Source of the DNA: Saccharopolyspora rosea
GTDB taxonomy: Bacteria; Actinomycetota; Actinomycetes; Mycobacteriales; Pseudonocardiaceae
Length of the DNA stretch: 64,000 nt
Reading direction: 5' to 3'
Assembly: GCF_025643595.1 (NCBI RefSeq)
Contig: NZ_CP102826.1
Coordinates: 1,984,001 to 2,048,000, forward strand
Each line of letters begins with the position of its first letter. Position 1 is the first letter of the stretch. Shown here one piece after another: positions 15,576 through 23,129 of the stretch. The notes under the pieces were generated by a model. That model was given only the letters and a program-made list of their open reading frames with translations, ran no database searches and was not told the DNA's origin. The position numbers were made by a program, and so were the translations under genes.

Positions 15576-16703
15576 CTACCGGAAGCGGTTCGGGTCGAGG
15601 CGGGAGATGTCGTGCTCGGTGGTCCCGTGCAGGACGAGGTCCGCGCCGATCTCGCCGAACACCGGGGCGAGCTTGAAACCGTGGCCGGAGAAGCCGGTCA
15701 TGACCGTGGCGGCGGCCGAACCCGGCAGCGGGCCGAGGACCGCGTGCTCGTCGGGCGTGAACCCCTCGGCGAAGGTGCCGATGCGCACCGGGTGCGGCAC
15801 CACGCCCGGCAGCAGCCGGGCCGCGGCGGCGGAGGCCGCGCGGGCGAACTCCGAGTCGACCGTGCGCGGCAGCCCCGCCGGGTCGTCGAGCACCGGGAAA
15901 CCCAGGTGGTGCGGGACGATCTTGATCCCCACGCCGTCCAGCGCGGGGAAGCAGGAGAACCCGGCCTCGTGGTGGCGGCGGATCGCGATCGGCAGCCGGT
16001 CCGGGCGGTGCGCCGCGACGTCCCGCGCGGCGAACCAGCACGCGGTGATCTGGCGGACCTCCACCGGCAGGTCCCGCAGCGGCTCCAGCGCGCGGGCCCA
16101 CGGGCCCGGCGCGAACACCACGTGGTCCACGTCGAAAACCGCGTCACCGCACGAGATCCGCCAACCCGAGGCGGTCGGCTCCACCGCGTCGACGCGGTGG
16201 TACGGCAGCAGTCGCGCCCCCGCCGACTCCGCCGCCCGCAACGCGGCCTGCACCGCCGGTTCCGGACGCACCACCCCGGCCGCCGGGTCGAGCACGGCGA
16301 TCTCGCCGTCGTCCAGCCGGTGTTGCGGGAAGCGCGCGTTCGACTCGGCGGCGGTCAGGACCTCGTGGTCCAGGCCGTGCTCCTCGGCGCACCGGCGCAC
16401 GGCCGCGACGTCGGGATGCTCGGCCGGGCCGAGGGTGAGCCCGCCGCACATCGTCAGCAGGTCGGTCGCGGTGCCGCGCTCCAGCTCCCGCCACAGCCGC
16501 TCGGCGCGCCGCAGCAGCGGGACGTACTCGCCGCCCTCCTTGTAGGCGGTGCGGAAGATGCGGGACTCGCCCGCGGACGCGCCCCGGTCGTGGCCGGGGG
16601 AGTAGGTGTCGAAAGCCGAGACGGCCGCGCCCCGGTGGGCGAGCCGCCAGGCGGTCATCGCACCGACCACACCGGTGCCGACTACCGCAACACGTGGAGT
16701 CAT
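15576..16703 (-). CDS. FAD-dependent oxidoreductase, monomeric sarcosine oxidase/N-methyltryptophan oxidase type
   Basis: A 375-residue DAO-family flavoprotein. The Rossmann ADP-binding motif GTGVVG is at 9-14, followed by the RGASAGESRIFR segment that matches the GSSHGxxRxxR signature of monomeric sarcosine oxidases, and the C-terminal GFSGHGFKLAPVFGE motif. These enzymes oxidise N-methyl or other secondary amines to aldehyde, amine and H2O2. In the family, a cysteine a few residues before TPDEH binds flavin covalently; here the stretch is GTFAEGFTPDEH and the cysteine seems absent, suggesting non-covalent FAD. Start ATG with a GGGAGGG site. The 5' flank is a 54-base tandem array. The substrate is unknown. 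Confidence 0.85.
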   Translation of the reverse strand: MTPRVAVVGTGVVGAMTAWRLAHRGAAVSAFDTYSPGHDRGASAGESRIFRTAYKEGGEYVPLLRRAERLWRELERGTATDLLTMCGGLTLGPAEHPDVAAVRRCAEEHGLDHEVLTAAESNARFPQHRLDDGEIAVLDPAAGVVRPEPAVQAALRAAESAGARLLPYHRVDAVEPTASGWRISCGDAVFDVDHVVFAPGPWARALEPLRDLPVEVRQITACWFAARDVAAHRPDRLPIAIRRHHEAGFSCFPALDGVGIKIVPHHLGFPVLDDPAGLPRTVDSEFARAASAAAARLLPGVVPHPVRIGTFAEGFTPDEHAVLGPLPGSAAATVMTGFSGHGFKLAPVFGEIGADLVLHGTTEHDISRLDPNRFR

Positions 16704-16713
16704 GTTCCCTCCC

Positions 16714-16980
16714 GTCGCCCGGCCACCACCCCCCACGGAGGCGCTGACCGCGCCGCTGTTCTCTTCTGTCGCCCGGCCACCACCCCCCCACGGAGGCGCT
16801 GACCGCGCCGCTGTTCTCTTCTGTCGCCCGGCCACCACCCCCCACGGAGGCGCTGACCGCGCCGCTGTTCTCTTCTGTCGCCCGGCCACCACCCCCCACG
16901 GAGGCGCTGACCGCGCCGCTGTTCTTCCGTGGCCCGGCCACCGCGCCCCACGGGGTGCCGACCGCGCCGCTCGGTCGCTC
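16714..16980. repeat. Tandem repeat array, period 54-55 bases
   Basis: Units begin at 16714, 16768, 16823 and 16877 (each starts GTCGCCCGGCCACCACCCC and runs through ACGGAGGCGCTGACCGCG to CTGTTCTCTTCT) and a degenerate fifth begins near 16929. Three of the spacings are 54, 55 and 54, one unit having an extra C. The array fills the gap between the HutC regulator stop and the oxidase ribosome binding site, so it is the 5' leader of the oxidase-symporter transcript. In one leftward frame it reads as an 18-residue repeat, but the one-base indel breaks the frame, so I treat it as non-coding. Confidence 0.9.
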
Positions 16981-17022
16981 GACCACCGCCGCCGAGGAGG
17001 CGCCGGTCGCGGCGTCGTCGCG

Positions 17023-17739
17023 TCAGCGGTGTTCCAGCACGGACTGTTCGATGAAGAACTCGACGAGGTCCGGGCGGATGATGTGCCACATCGCCTCCGC
17101 GAGGCCGCCGTCGACCAGCCAGGTCAGCCGGCGGAGCCGGATCACCGCGCGGCCGGGCGCGCAACCCAGCCGCTCCGCGGTGGTGTCGTCGAGCAGGACC
17201 GGGTCGACGTAGACCCGGGACTTCGCCGCCCGGACGCCGTGGCGGGCGAAGTAGTCGTGGACGGTCAGGTTGGTCAGGTCCTCGTCGAAAAGCCGCGGGG
17301 CCAACGAGAACGGGACCGCGGACAGCTCGACGGCGATCGGGTTGCCGTCGACGTCGAACTTCAGCCGCCGCAGCCGGTGGACCGGGGTGTCGTCGGCGAT
17401 GCCGGGCATCGCCACCCCCGCGTCCGCGGCCGGGACGACAGCGGCGGACTCGACCTCGTGCCTGCCCGGGATCTCCGGGCCCCGCAGCGTCGGGTTCGCC
17501 ACGCGCAGCAGGTTCTCCTGCCGGGCGCCGGCGGCGACGAACGTGCCGCGCCGCCGGTGGCGCTCCACCAGCCCGGCCTGGGCCAGCTCGTGCAGTGCGC
17601 GCTGGGCCGTGGTGCGGCTGACCGAGTACTGCCGCTGGATCTCGGCCTCGGTCGGCAGTTTCGCGCCCGGCGGCAGGGCACCCGAGCGGATCCGCTCCTC
17701 CAGTTCGGCGCGGATGCGCAGGTACCCGGGAACCGCCAT
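17023..17739 (-). CDS. GntR-family regulator, HutC/UTRA type
   Basis: A 238-residue regulator. Residues 1-70 are the winged helix (LRIRAELEERIRSGALPPG, then YSVSRTTAQRALHELAQAGLVERHRRRGTFVA) and residues about 90-235 are a UTRA effector domain (PVHRLRRLKFDVDGNPIAVELS). UTRA regulators typically repress uptake and catabolic genes and release DNA on binding a small metabolite. It is divergent from the CoA-transferase gene and first in line before the oxidase and symporter genes. The intergenic region carries TTGACCGGTCAA and a separated inverted repeat, candidate operators. The start is the ATG with the family's usual GYLRIR-type beginning. Confidence 0.88.
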   Translation of the reverse strand: MAVPGYLRIRAELEERIRSGALPPGAKLPTEAEIQRQYSVSRTTAQRALHELAQAGLVERHRRRGTFVAAGARQENLLRVANPTLRGPEIPGRHEVESAAVVPAADAGVAMPGIADDTPVHRLRRLKFDVDGNPIAVELSAVPFSLAPRLFDEDLTNLTVHDYFARHGVRAAKSRVYVDPVLLDDTTAERLGCAPGRAVIRLRRLTWLVDGGLAEAMWHIIRPDLVEFFIEQSVLEHR

Positions 17740-17762
17740 GAACGGAACCTAAACCCGCGCAA

Positions 17763-17774
17763 TTGACCGGTCAA
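17763..17774. promoter_or_regulatory. Palindrome TTGACCGGTCAA upstream of the HutC gene
   Basis: A perfect 12-base dyad 24 bases upstream of the regulator start. It is a candidate operator for autoregulation. The TTGAC half also resembles a -35 box on either strand. Confidence 0.5.
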
Positions 17775-17804
17775 TAGTCTTTTCGTCGGGTCATGAGCGG
17801 CACG

Positions 17805-17898
17805 ATTTGTACGGCCATATCGATCCCGCAATCCGCCGTTCGATCGTTGACAAGTCAGAGCTCCCCGATGGATGCTGACGCCAATTGGCCGTACAAAT
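17805..17898. promoter_or_regulatory. Separated inverted repeat (ATTTGTACGGCCA ... TGGCCGTACAAAT)
   Basis: The arms lie at 17805-17817 and 17886-17898, 13 of 13 bases complementary, about 68 bases apart, in the regulator/CoA-transferase divergent region. The right arm ends 26 bases before the CoA-transferase start. The GTAC core and spacing suggest two oppositely oriented binding sites for one regulator, probably the HutC protein. Confidence 0.55.
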
Positions 17899-17924
17899 TG
17901 CGGTCGGGAAGGAGAGCGCGGCGA

Positions 17925-19073
17925 ATGCTCCCGCTGCAAGGTGTCACCGTGGTCTCGTTGGAACAGGCGGTCGCCGCCCCGTTCGCCACCCGGCAGCTCG
18001 CCGACCTGGGCGCCCGGGTGATCAAGGTGGAACGTCCGCAGGGCGACTTCGCGCGCGGTTACGACACCGCGGTCAAGGGCATGTCGAGCCACTTCGTGTG
18101 GCTCAACCGCAACAAGGAGAGCGTCGTGCTGGACCTCAAGTCCGCCGACGGGCAGCGGATCATGGGCAGGCTGCTGGAGCGCGCCGACGTGTTCGTGCAG
18201 AACCTCGCGCCCGGTGCGGCGGCGCGGCTCGGGTTCGGCGCGGACCAGCTGCGGGAGCGCTTCCCCCGGCTGATCGTGTGCGACCTGTCCGGCTACGGCA
18301 GCTCCGGGCCCTACCGCGACAAGAAGGCCTACGACCTGCTCATCCAGTGCGAGACCGGGTTGGTGTCGATCACCGGCAACGAGTCCGAACCAGCCAAGGC
18401 CGGGATCTCCGCCGCCGACATCGCCGGTGGCATGTACGCCTTCAGCGGGGTGCTGACCGCGCTCTACGAACGCGAACGCACCGGGCGCGGCAGCGCTTTC
18501 GAGGTGTCCCTGTTCGACGCGTTGGGGGAGTGGATGGGCTTCCCCTACTACTACGCGGCGTACGGCGGGCGCGCCCCGCGCCGCGCGGGCGCCCGGCACG
18601 CCGCCATCGCGCCGTACGGGCCGTTCACCGCGGGCGACGGCTCCCGGGTCTTCCTCGGCGTGCAGAACGAGCGCGAGTGGGCGACGTTCTGCGACCGGGT
18701 CCTGGGCCGCCCCGAACTCGCCGCCGACCCCCGCTTCGACTCCAACCCGAAGCGGGTCGACAACCTCGCCGAGCTGCGCGAGGCCATCGAGTCCGCGTTC
18801 GCCGGGCTGACCGGAGCCGAGATCGTCGACCGGCTGGAGGGGGCCGGGATCGCCAACGCCCGGATGCGCACCATGGCCGAGTTCGCCGACCACCCGCAGC
18901 TCGCCGCCCGCGACCGGTGGCGCGAGGTCGACAGCCCGGTCGGCCCGCTGCGCGCCCTGCTGCCGCCGGTCACGGTCGCCGGCCGGGAACCGCGCATGGA
19001 CCCGGTCCCCGAGGTCGGCGAGCACACCGACGCGGTCCTCGCCGAACTCGGGGAGGAACCGTTCGGCGCCTGA
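17925..19073 (+). CDS. CaiB/BaiF-type CoA-transferase (family III)
   Basis: A 382-residue family III CoA-transferase moving CoA between carboxylic acids. Seen: LGARVIKVERPQGDF near residue 31, WLNRNKESVVLDLK near 60, and the YDLLIQCETGLVSITG segment; the catalytic aspartate of the family is expected at the conserved YD (about residue 137). ATG at 17925 follows GGAAGGAGAG. It is divergent from the HutC regulator and faces the thiolase operon across dispersed repeat locus A. It may activate the same organic acid that the acyl-CoA genes downstream oxidise. No substrate can be named. Confidence 0.87.
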   Translation: MLPLQGVTVVSLEQAVAAPFATRQLADLGARVIKVERPQGDFARGYDTAVKGMSSHFVWLNRNKESVVLDLKSADGQRIMGRLLERADVFVQNLAPGAAARLGFGADQLRERFPRLIVCDLSGYGSSGPYRDKKAYDLLIQCETGLVSITGNESEPAKAGISAADIAGGMYAFSGVLTALYERERTGRGSAFEVSLFDALGEWMGFPYYYAAYGGRAPRRAGARHAAIAPYGPFTAGDGSRVFLGVQNEREWATFCDRVLGRPELAADPRFDSNPKRVDNLAELREAIESAFAGLTGAEIVDRLEGAGIANARMRTMAEFADHPQLAARDRWREVDSPVGPLRALLPPVTVAGREPRMDPVPEVGEHTDAVLAELGEEPFGA

Positions 19074-19082
19074 GCTGAGTGC

Positions 19083-19357
19083 CTGTCTTTGAACTCGTTT
19101 TGCGTGGCGGTGCCGGGAGCGGAACCTCAGCGGCCGTCTCGCTCCGGGAGCCCCTCCTGATGTATGTCCAATACACGGCGGAGGGGCTGTCCTCGCGAGA
19201 CGGCCGCTGAGAACCCGCGGCGGTGCGGGTTGCGAGACCGCTCACCGAAAGAGAAAGCGGCTCCGCCGCTTGCCACGCCCCTTCCGGGAGCAGGTTCAAA
19301 GACAGGCACTGAGGTTCCGCCGGCGGCACCGCCTCGCAGAACGAGTTCAGGGACAGG
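19083..19357. repeat. Dispersed repeat locus A (largest copy)
   Basis: This fills the convergent gap between the CoA-transferase and the thiolase-like gene. Modules: CTGTCTTTGAACTCGTTTTG at 19083, continuing to GCGGTGCCGG; a long hairpin with arms CTCAGCGGCCGTCTCG (19126-19141) and CGAGACGGCCGCTGAG (19196-19211) enclosing AGCCCCTCC/GGAGGGGCT; CTCACCGAAAGAGAAAGCGG at 19241; TTCAAAGACAGGCACTGAGG near 19296; and an inverted copy of the first module ending near 19357. The same modules recur at 22999-23078, 42682-42842 and 47060-47175. No transposase frame is present. Confidence 0.85.
19126..19211. terminator. Putative bidirectional terminator hairpin in repeat locus A
   Basis: Perfect 16-base inverted arms at 19126-19141 and 19196-19211, with a second 9-base nested stem (AGCCCCTCC and GGAGGGGCT) inside. 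It is placed between two convergent genes, so RNA from either side would fold into it. There is no T-tract, so the function as a terminator is inferred from position. Confidence 0.5.
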
Positions 19358-19369
19358 CGGGATGCTCGG

Positions 19370-20515
19370 TCAGAGCGTGCCCTCGGTGCCGAACAGGGCG
19401 GTGACCTGGCTGGACAGCACGCCGCCGTTGCCGTGCGCGAGCGCCACCTCGGCGCCGTCGACCTGGCGCGGTCCGCACTCGCCCCGCAGCTGGCGGACCG
19501 CCTCGATGATGGTGAAGATGCCGTACATCCCCGGGTGGCAGTAGGACAGGCCGCCGCCGTTGGTGTTGACCGGGAGTGCGCCGCCGGGCGCGATCCGGCC
19601 GTCCGCGACGAAGCCACCGCCCTCGCCCTTGGCGCAGAAGCCGAGATCCTCCAGGAACAGGACCGGGTTGATGGTGAACGCGTCGTAGAGCTCGACGACG
19701 TCTACATCGGACGGACGAAGTCCGGCCATCCGGAAGGCCCGGGCGCCCGAGTCGACCGCGGCGGTCGTGGTCAGGTCCGGCATCGCGGAGATGCTGCGGT
19801 GCGAGGTCGCCTCGCCCGCGCCGAGCAGGAAGACCGGCCTGCCCGGCGACCGCCGCGCCCGGTCCGCGCCGGTGACCACGACCGCCCCGCCGCCGTCGGT
19901 GACCAGGCAGCAGTCCAGCGCGGTCAGCGGATCGCTGATCATGCGCGAGGACAGCACGTCCTGCCGCGTCAGCGGTTCGCGCGCGAACGCCGCCGGGTTG
20001 AGCCGTGCCCACTGCCGCGCGGCCACGGCCACGTCGGCCAGTTGTTCGCGCGTGGTGCCGAACTCGTGCATGTGCCGGGCGGCGGCCAGGGCGTACATGC
20101 TGATCGGGTAGCGCGGCCGGTACGGCGCCTCGTACGGGTTCGGCTTGGACGGGGAGACGAGCCTGCCGCCGTCGGAGCGCTGGGTGCTGCCGTAGACGAT
20201 CAGCGCCGTGGTGCACAGCCCCGCCCCGATCGCGGCCGCCGCGTGCAGCAGGTGGCTGACGAACGAACTGCCGCCGATCGTGGATCCGTCCACGTAGGAC
20301 GGACGGATGCCGAGGTACTCGGCGGTGTCCATGCCGGACATCGGGTAGTACGACGACGCGGTGAACAGACCGTCCACTTCGGACTTCGGGATCCCGGCAT
20401 CGGCCAGCGCCCGCACCGCCGCCTGACCGGCCAGGTCCAGCGGGGACATGCCGGGCACCTCGCCCAGGTCGGACTCGGCGACGCCGACGACCGCGGTCGT
20501 CCCGCGCGGGCTCAT
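19370..20515 (-). CDS. Thiolase-like acyl-CoA acetyltransferase/lipid-transfer protein
   Basis: A 381-residue thiolase-fold protein of the SCP-x/lipid-transfer group. It begins TTAVVGVAESDLG and contains the ELYDAFTINP and GGALPVNTNGGGLSYCHPG signatures of the C-terminal half. The N-terminal nucleophile position, normally GGCG or similar, reads TIGGSSFVSH, so the classical cysteine is missing, as is common in this subgroup. These proteins are usually encoded beside a DUF35 partner, as here: the next upstream gene overlaps by four bases (ATGA). It probably cleaves or condenses an acyl-CoA side chain. The start is chosen from that overlap. Confidence 0.85.
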   Translation of the reverse strand: MSPRGTTAVVGVAESDLGEVPGMSPLDLAGQAAVRALADAGIPKSEVDGLFTASSYYPMSGMDTAEYLGIRPSYVDGSTIGGSSFVSHLLHAAAAIGAGLCTTALIVYGSTQRSDGGRLVSPSKPNPYEAPYRPRYPISMYALAAARHMHEFGTTREQLADVAVAARQWARLNPAAFAREPLTRQDVLSSRMISDPLTALDCCLVTDGGGAVVVTGADRARRSPGRPVFLLGAGEATSHRSISAMPDLTTTAAVDSGARAFRMAGLRPSDVDVVELYDAFTINPVLFLEDLGFCAKGEGGGFVADGRIAPGGALPVNTNGGGLSYCHPGMYGIFTIIEAVRQLRGECGPRQVDGAEVALAHGNGGVLSSQVTALFGTEGTL

Positions 20516-20877
20516 GCGGCTCCCTCCCGGAACACCGCCACCGGTGCCCCGTCTTCGTCGACGACGGCGAACGAGACCCGGGTGCCGATCGCGACCTCGT
20601 CCGGGGCCGTGCCGTCGATCCGGGTCATCATGCGGAATCCCTCGTCCAGGTCGACCAGTGCGACGTTGCGCACCCCGTCGCGGCCGCGCACCGCCGTCGT
20701 GGAGTAGACGGTGCCGCGCCCGCCACTGCGCTCCCAGGCCAGGTCGTCGGCGCCGCAGGACGGGCACAGGGCGCGGGGTGGGAACACCGCCGCCGCGCAG
20801 CCCCGGCACCGCTGGAACCGCAATTCCCCGGCGGCCAGGCCCTCCCGGAACACCCCGTCCGGAGACCGTTCGCTCAT
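20512..20877 (-). CDS. DUF35/OB-fold zinc-ribbon partner of the thiolase
   Basis: A 121-residue protein. Residues about 15-45 form a rubredoxin-like zinc ribbon with two CxxC pairs (CRGC and CPSC), followed by an OB fold (GTVYSTTAVRG, RMMTRIDG). In acyl-CoA and steroid metabolism such proteins form complexes with thiolase-like partners and are needed for their activity. It overlaps the thiolase gene downstream and the acyl-CoA synthetase gene upstream by four bases each, so all three are translated as a coupled unit. A strong GGGGAGGAG site precedes the ATG. Confidence 0.88.
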   Translation of the reverse strand: MSERSPDGVFREGLAAGELRFQRCRGCAAAVFPPRALCPSCGADDLAWERSGGRGTVYSTTAVRGRDGVRNVALVDLDEGFRMMTRIDGTAPDEVAIGTRVSFAVVDEDGAPVAVFREGAA

Positions 20878-22997
20878 CCTCGCTCCTCCCCACCGGTCAG
20901 CACCGCCAGGCAGTCCACCGCCACCGCGCCCCGGCCCTCGGCGCCCAGCAGCAGCGGGTTGACGTCGAGCTCGGCGACGTCGTCGGCCAGGTCGGCGGCC
21001 AGCCACGACAGGCGGGCCACCACGTCGGCCGCGGCGTCCAGGTCGCGCGCCGGTTCCCCGCGCACCGGGCCGAACAGCGCGCTGCCCCGCAGCGACAGCA
21101 GCAGCCGCCGCGCGCCGTCGACGTCCAGCGGCGCCACGGCCACCCGGCTGTCGGCGAGCACGTCCACCAGCACCCCGCCGACACCGACCACGACGACCGG
21201 GCCGAACGCGGGGTCGTGCTTGATGCCGACGAGCAGTTCGGTGCCGCCGTCGGCCATCCGCTGCACGAGCAGCCGGGCGTGCGGATCGCCCGCTCGCGCC
21301 GCGACGGCCCGCAGTTCCTCGGCGGCGGCGCGGATCTCCTCCGGTTCGGTCAGGCCCAGCCGGACTCCACCGATGTCGCTCTTGTGCCCGATGCGGTCGG
21401 ACAGCACCTTGACCGCCACCGGACCGCCGAGGTCGCGGGCCGCCGCGACGGCCGAATCCCCGTCGGTGGCGGGAAAAGCGCCCGCGCACCGGACGCCGTA
21501 GGCGGCGACGAGCCTGCTCGACTCGTGCTCGTCGAGCTGCACCCGGCCGCGCTCGCGGGCCGTCCGCACGACGGCGCGGGCCACCCGGTCGTCCACGTCG
21601 TCCGGGCGTCGCGGCGAGGGCAGCGGTGGGCGCAGGCTGAAGTCGGCGAGCGCGCCCAGCGCGGCCGCGGCCCGCCCCGGGTCGGTGAAGCACGGGATGC
21701 CCAGCTCCCGCAGCCGCTGCCGAGGACGTCCGCTGCCGCCGGTCCACACCACGACCAGCGGTCGGTCGGTGGCCCGGTGCGCCTGGTCGATCGCGTCGAC
21801 GATCAGTTCGGCCCCCTTGTCGGCGTTCCCCAGCAGGACCGCGATGAGGTCGGTGTCGGGGTGCTCGACGGTCACCCGCAGCGCCCGGCGCAGCATGTCC
21901 GGATCGCTGAGCAGCGTGGCGGTGAGGTCCACCGGGTTGGCCGGGGAGCCGTAGTCCGGGATGACCTCGGCCATCCGCCGCTGCCACGCCTGCTCCCACA
22001 CCGGTACCCGCAGGCCGTGACCGCCGGCGAGGTCGGCCATCAGCACCCCCGCGCCGCCGGACAGCGACAGCGTCGTCAAGCGCCGTCCCCGGGCGCGCCG
22101 CCGCGTGGCGAACACCTGCGCGGCGTCCAGCAGCGGCTCCATGCCGTCGAGCCGGACGATCCCGAACTGCCGTGCGGCGCCGTCGAAAACGGCGTCCTCC
22201 CCGGCCAGCGACGCGGTGTGCGAGCGGGCCGCGCGGGCGCCCGCGGCGGAGCGGCCGACCTTCACCGCGAGGATCGGCTTGTCCAGCTCGTGGGCCCGCC
22301 GCGCGACCCGCAGCAGGTCCCGGCCGCGGTGCACGCCCTCCAGGTAGGCCATCAGGACGGCGGTCGACTCGTCGTCCACCAGTCCGCCGAGGATCTCGGC
22401 GACCGACAGGTCCGCCTCGTTGCCGGTGTTGAGGTAGTGCGAGATGCCGATGCCGCAGCGCTGCGCCTCGCTGAAGATGAACGAGCCGAACGCGCCGCTC
22501 TGGCTGACGAACGCGACCGGTCCCTCCCGCAGGTCGACGTCCTCGTCCAGCGCCGAGGTGAACGTCGGCACCGCCCGGTCCCGGACGCTCAGCATGCCCA
22601 GGCAGTTCGGGCCGAGGACGCGGATGCCGGTCTCGGCGACGATCGCCTCCAGCTCCCGCTGGAGCACCGCGCCGCGCTCGCCGGACTCGGCGAAGCCGGC
22701 GGCGCCGACGATCGCGACCGCCACGCCGCGCCGCGCGCACGCCCGCAGCCCGTCGGCGACCTGGTCCGCGCTGAGCATGACCATGGCGACGTCGATGTCG
22801 CCGTCCACGGCGTCCAGGTCCGGGTGGGCGGGCAGGCCCTGCACCTGCGCCCGGTGCGCGTTGATCGGCAGGATCCGGCCGGTGAAGCCGAACCGCTTGA
22901 GGTAGTCGACGGGCCGGCCGGACAGCTTGACCGGGTTGTCGGAAGCGCCCAGGACGGCGATCGAGCGCGGGTGGAGGAGCTTGCGGATCGCGTGCAC
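20874..22997 (-). CDS. NDP-forming acyl-CoA synthetase (acetate-CoA ligase family)
   Basis: A 707-residue single-chain enzyme with the full domain order. The CoA-binding Rossmann domain starts LLHPRSIAVLGASDNP near residue 6; the succinyl-CoA ligase-like domain carries the phosphohistidine loop RSHTASLAGEDAVF; and a C-terminal ATP-grasp (from about residue 480, with DLGGPVAVKVLSDRIGHKSD) completes it. It would make acyl-CoA from acid, CoA and ATP via a phosphohistidine. The GTG at 22995-22997 is chosen because the frame further upstream runs into dispersed repeat B and no family sequence is lost; AGGGG lies just before it. First gene of the coupled three-gene unit. Confidence 0.87.
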   Translation of the reverse strand: MHAIRKLLHPRSIAVLGASDNPVKLSGRPVDYLKRFGFTGRILPINAHRAQVQGLPAHPDLDAVDGDIDVAMVMLSADQVADGLRACARRGVAVAIVGAAGFAESGERGAVLQRELEAIVAETGIRVLGPNCLGMLSVRDRAVPTFTSALDEDVDLREGPVAFVSQSGAFGSFIFSEAQRCGIGISHYLNTGNEADLSVAEILGGLVDDESTAVLMAYLEGVHRGRDLLRVARRAHELDKPILAVKVGRSAAGARAARSHTASLAGEDAVFDGAARQFGIVRLDGMEPLLDAAQVFATRRRARGRRLTTLSLSGGAGVLMADLAGGHGLRVPVWEQAWQRRMAEVIPDYGSPANPVDLTATLLSDPDMLRRALRVTVEHPDTDLIAVLLGNADKGAELIVDAIDQAHRATDRPLVVVWTGGSGRPRQRLRELGIPCFTDPGRAAAALGALADFSLRPPLPSPRRPDDVDDRVARAVVRTARERGRVQLDEHESSRLVAAYGVRCAGAFPATDGDSAVAAARDLGGPVAVKVLSDRIGHKSDIGGVRLGLTEPEEIRAAAEELRAVAARAGDPHARLLVQRMADGGTELLVGIKHDPAFGPVVVVGVGGVLVDVLADSRVAVAPLDVDGARRLLLSLRGSALFGPVRGEPARDLDAAADVVARLSWLAADLADDVAELDVNPLLLGAEGRGAVAVDCLAVLTGGEERG

Positions 22998-22998
22998 G

Positions 22999-23078
22999 GT
23001 GCCCCTAACTGTCTCGAACTCGTTTTGCGCGGCGGTGCCGGTTGCCGGACCGCTCACCGAAGGGGAGAAAGCGGCCAA
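22999..23078. repeat. Dispersed repeat locus B
   Basis: A short copy holding module 1 (CTGTCTCGAACTCGTTTTGC at 23009, then GCGGCGGTGCCGG) and the CTCACCGAAGGGGAGAAAGC module at 23053. It lies between the acyl-CoA dehydrogenase gene and the acyl-CoA synthetase gene on the same strand, directly abutting the synthetase start, so it forms that gene's leader or separates the two transcripts. Confidence 0.8.
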
Positions 23079-23129
23079 CTCTGCGCGCCGTCGCCCTCGC
23101 GGACCTGTTCGAAGACGTGCCCGCAGGCA

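Noticed and set aside
16714-16980. CRISPR array
   Set aside because: The units are contiguous and identical with no unique spacers, and no cas genes are present.
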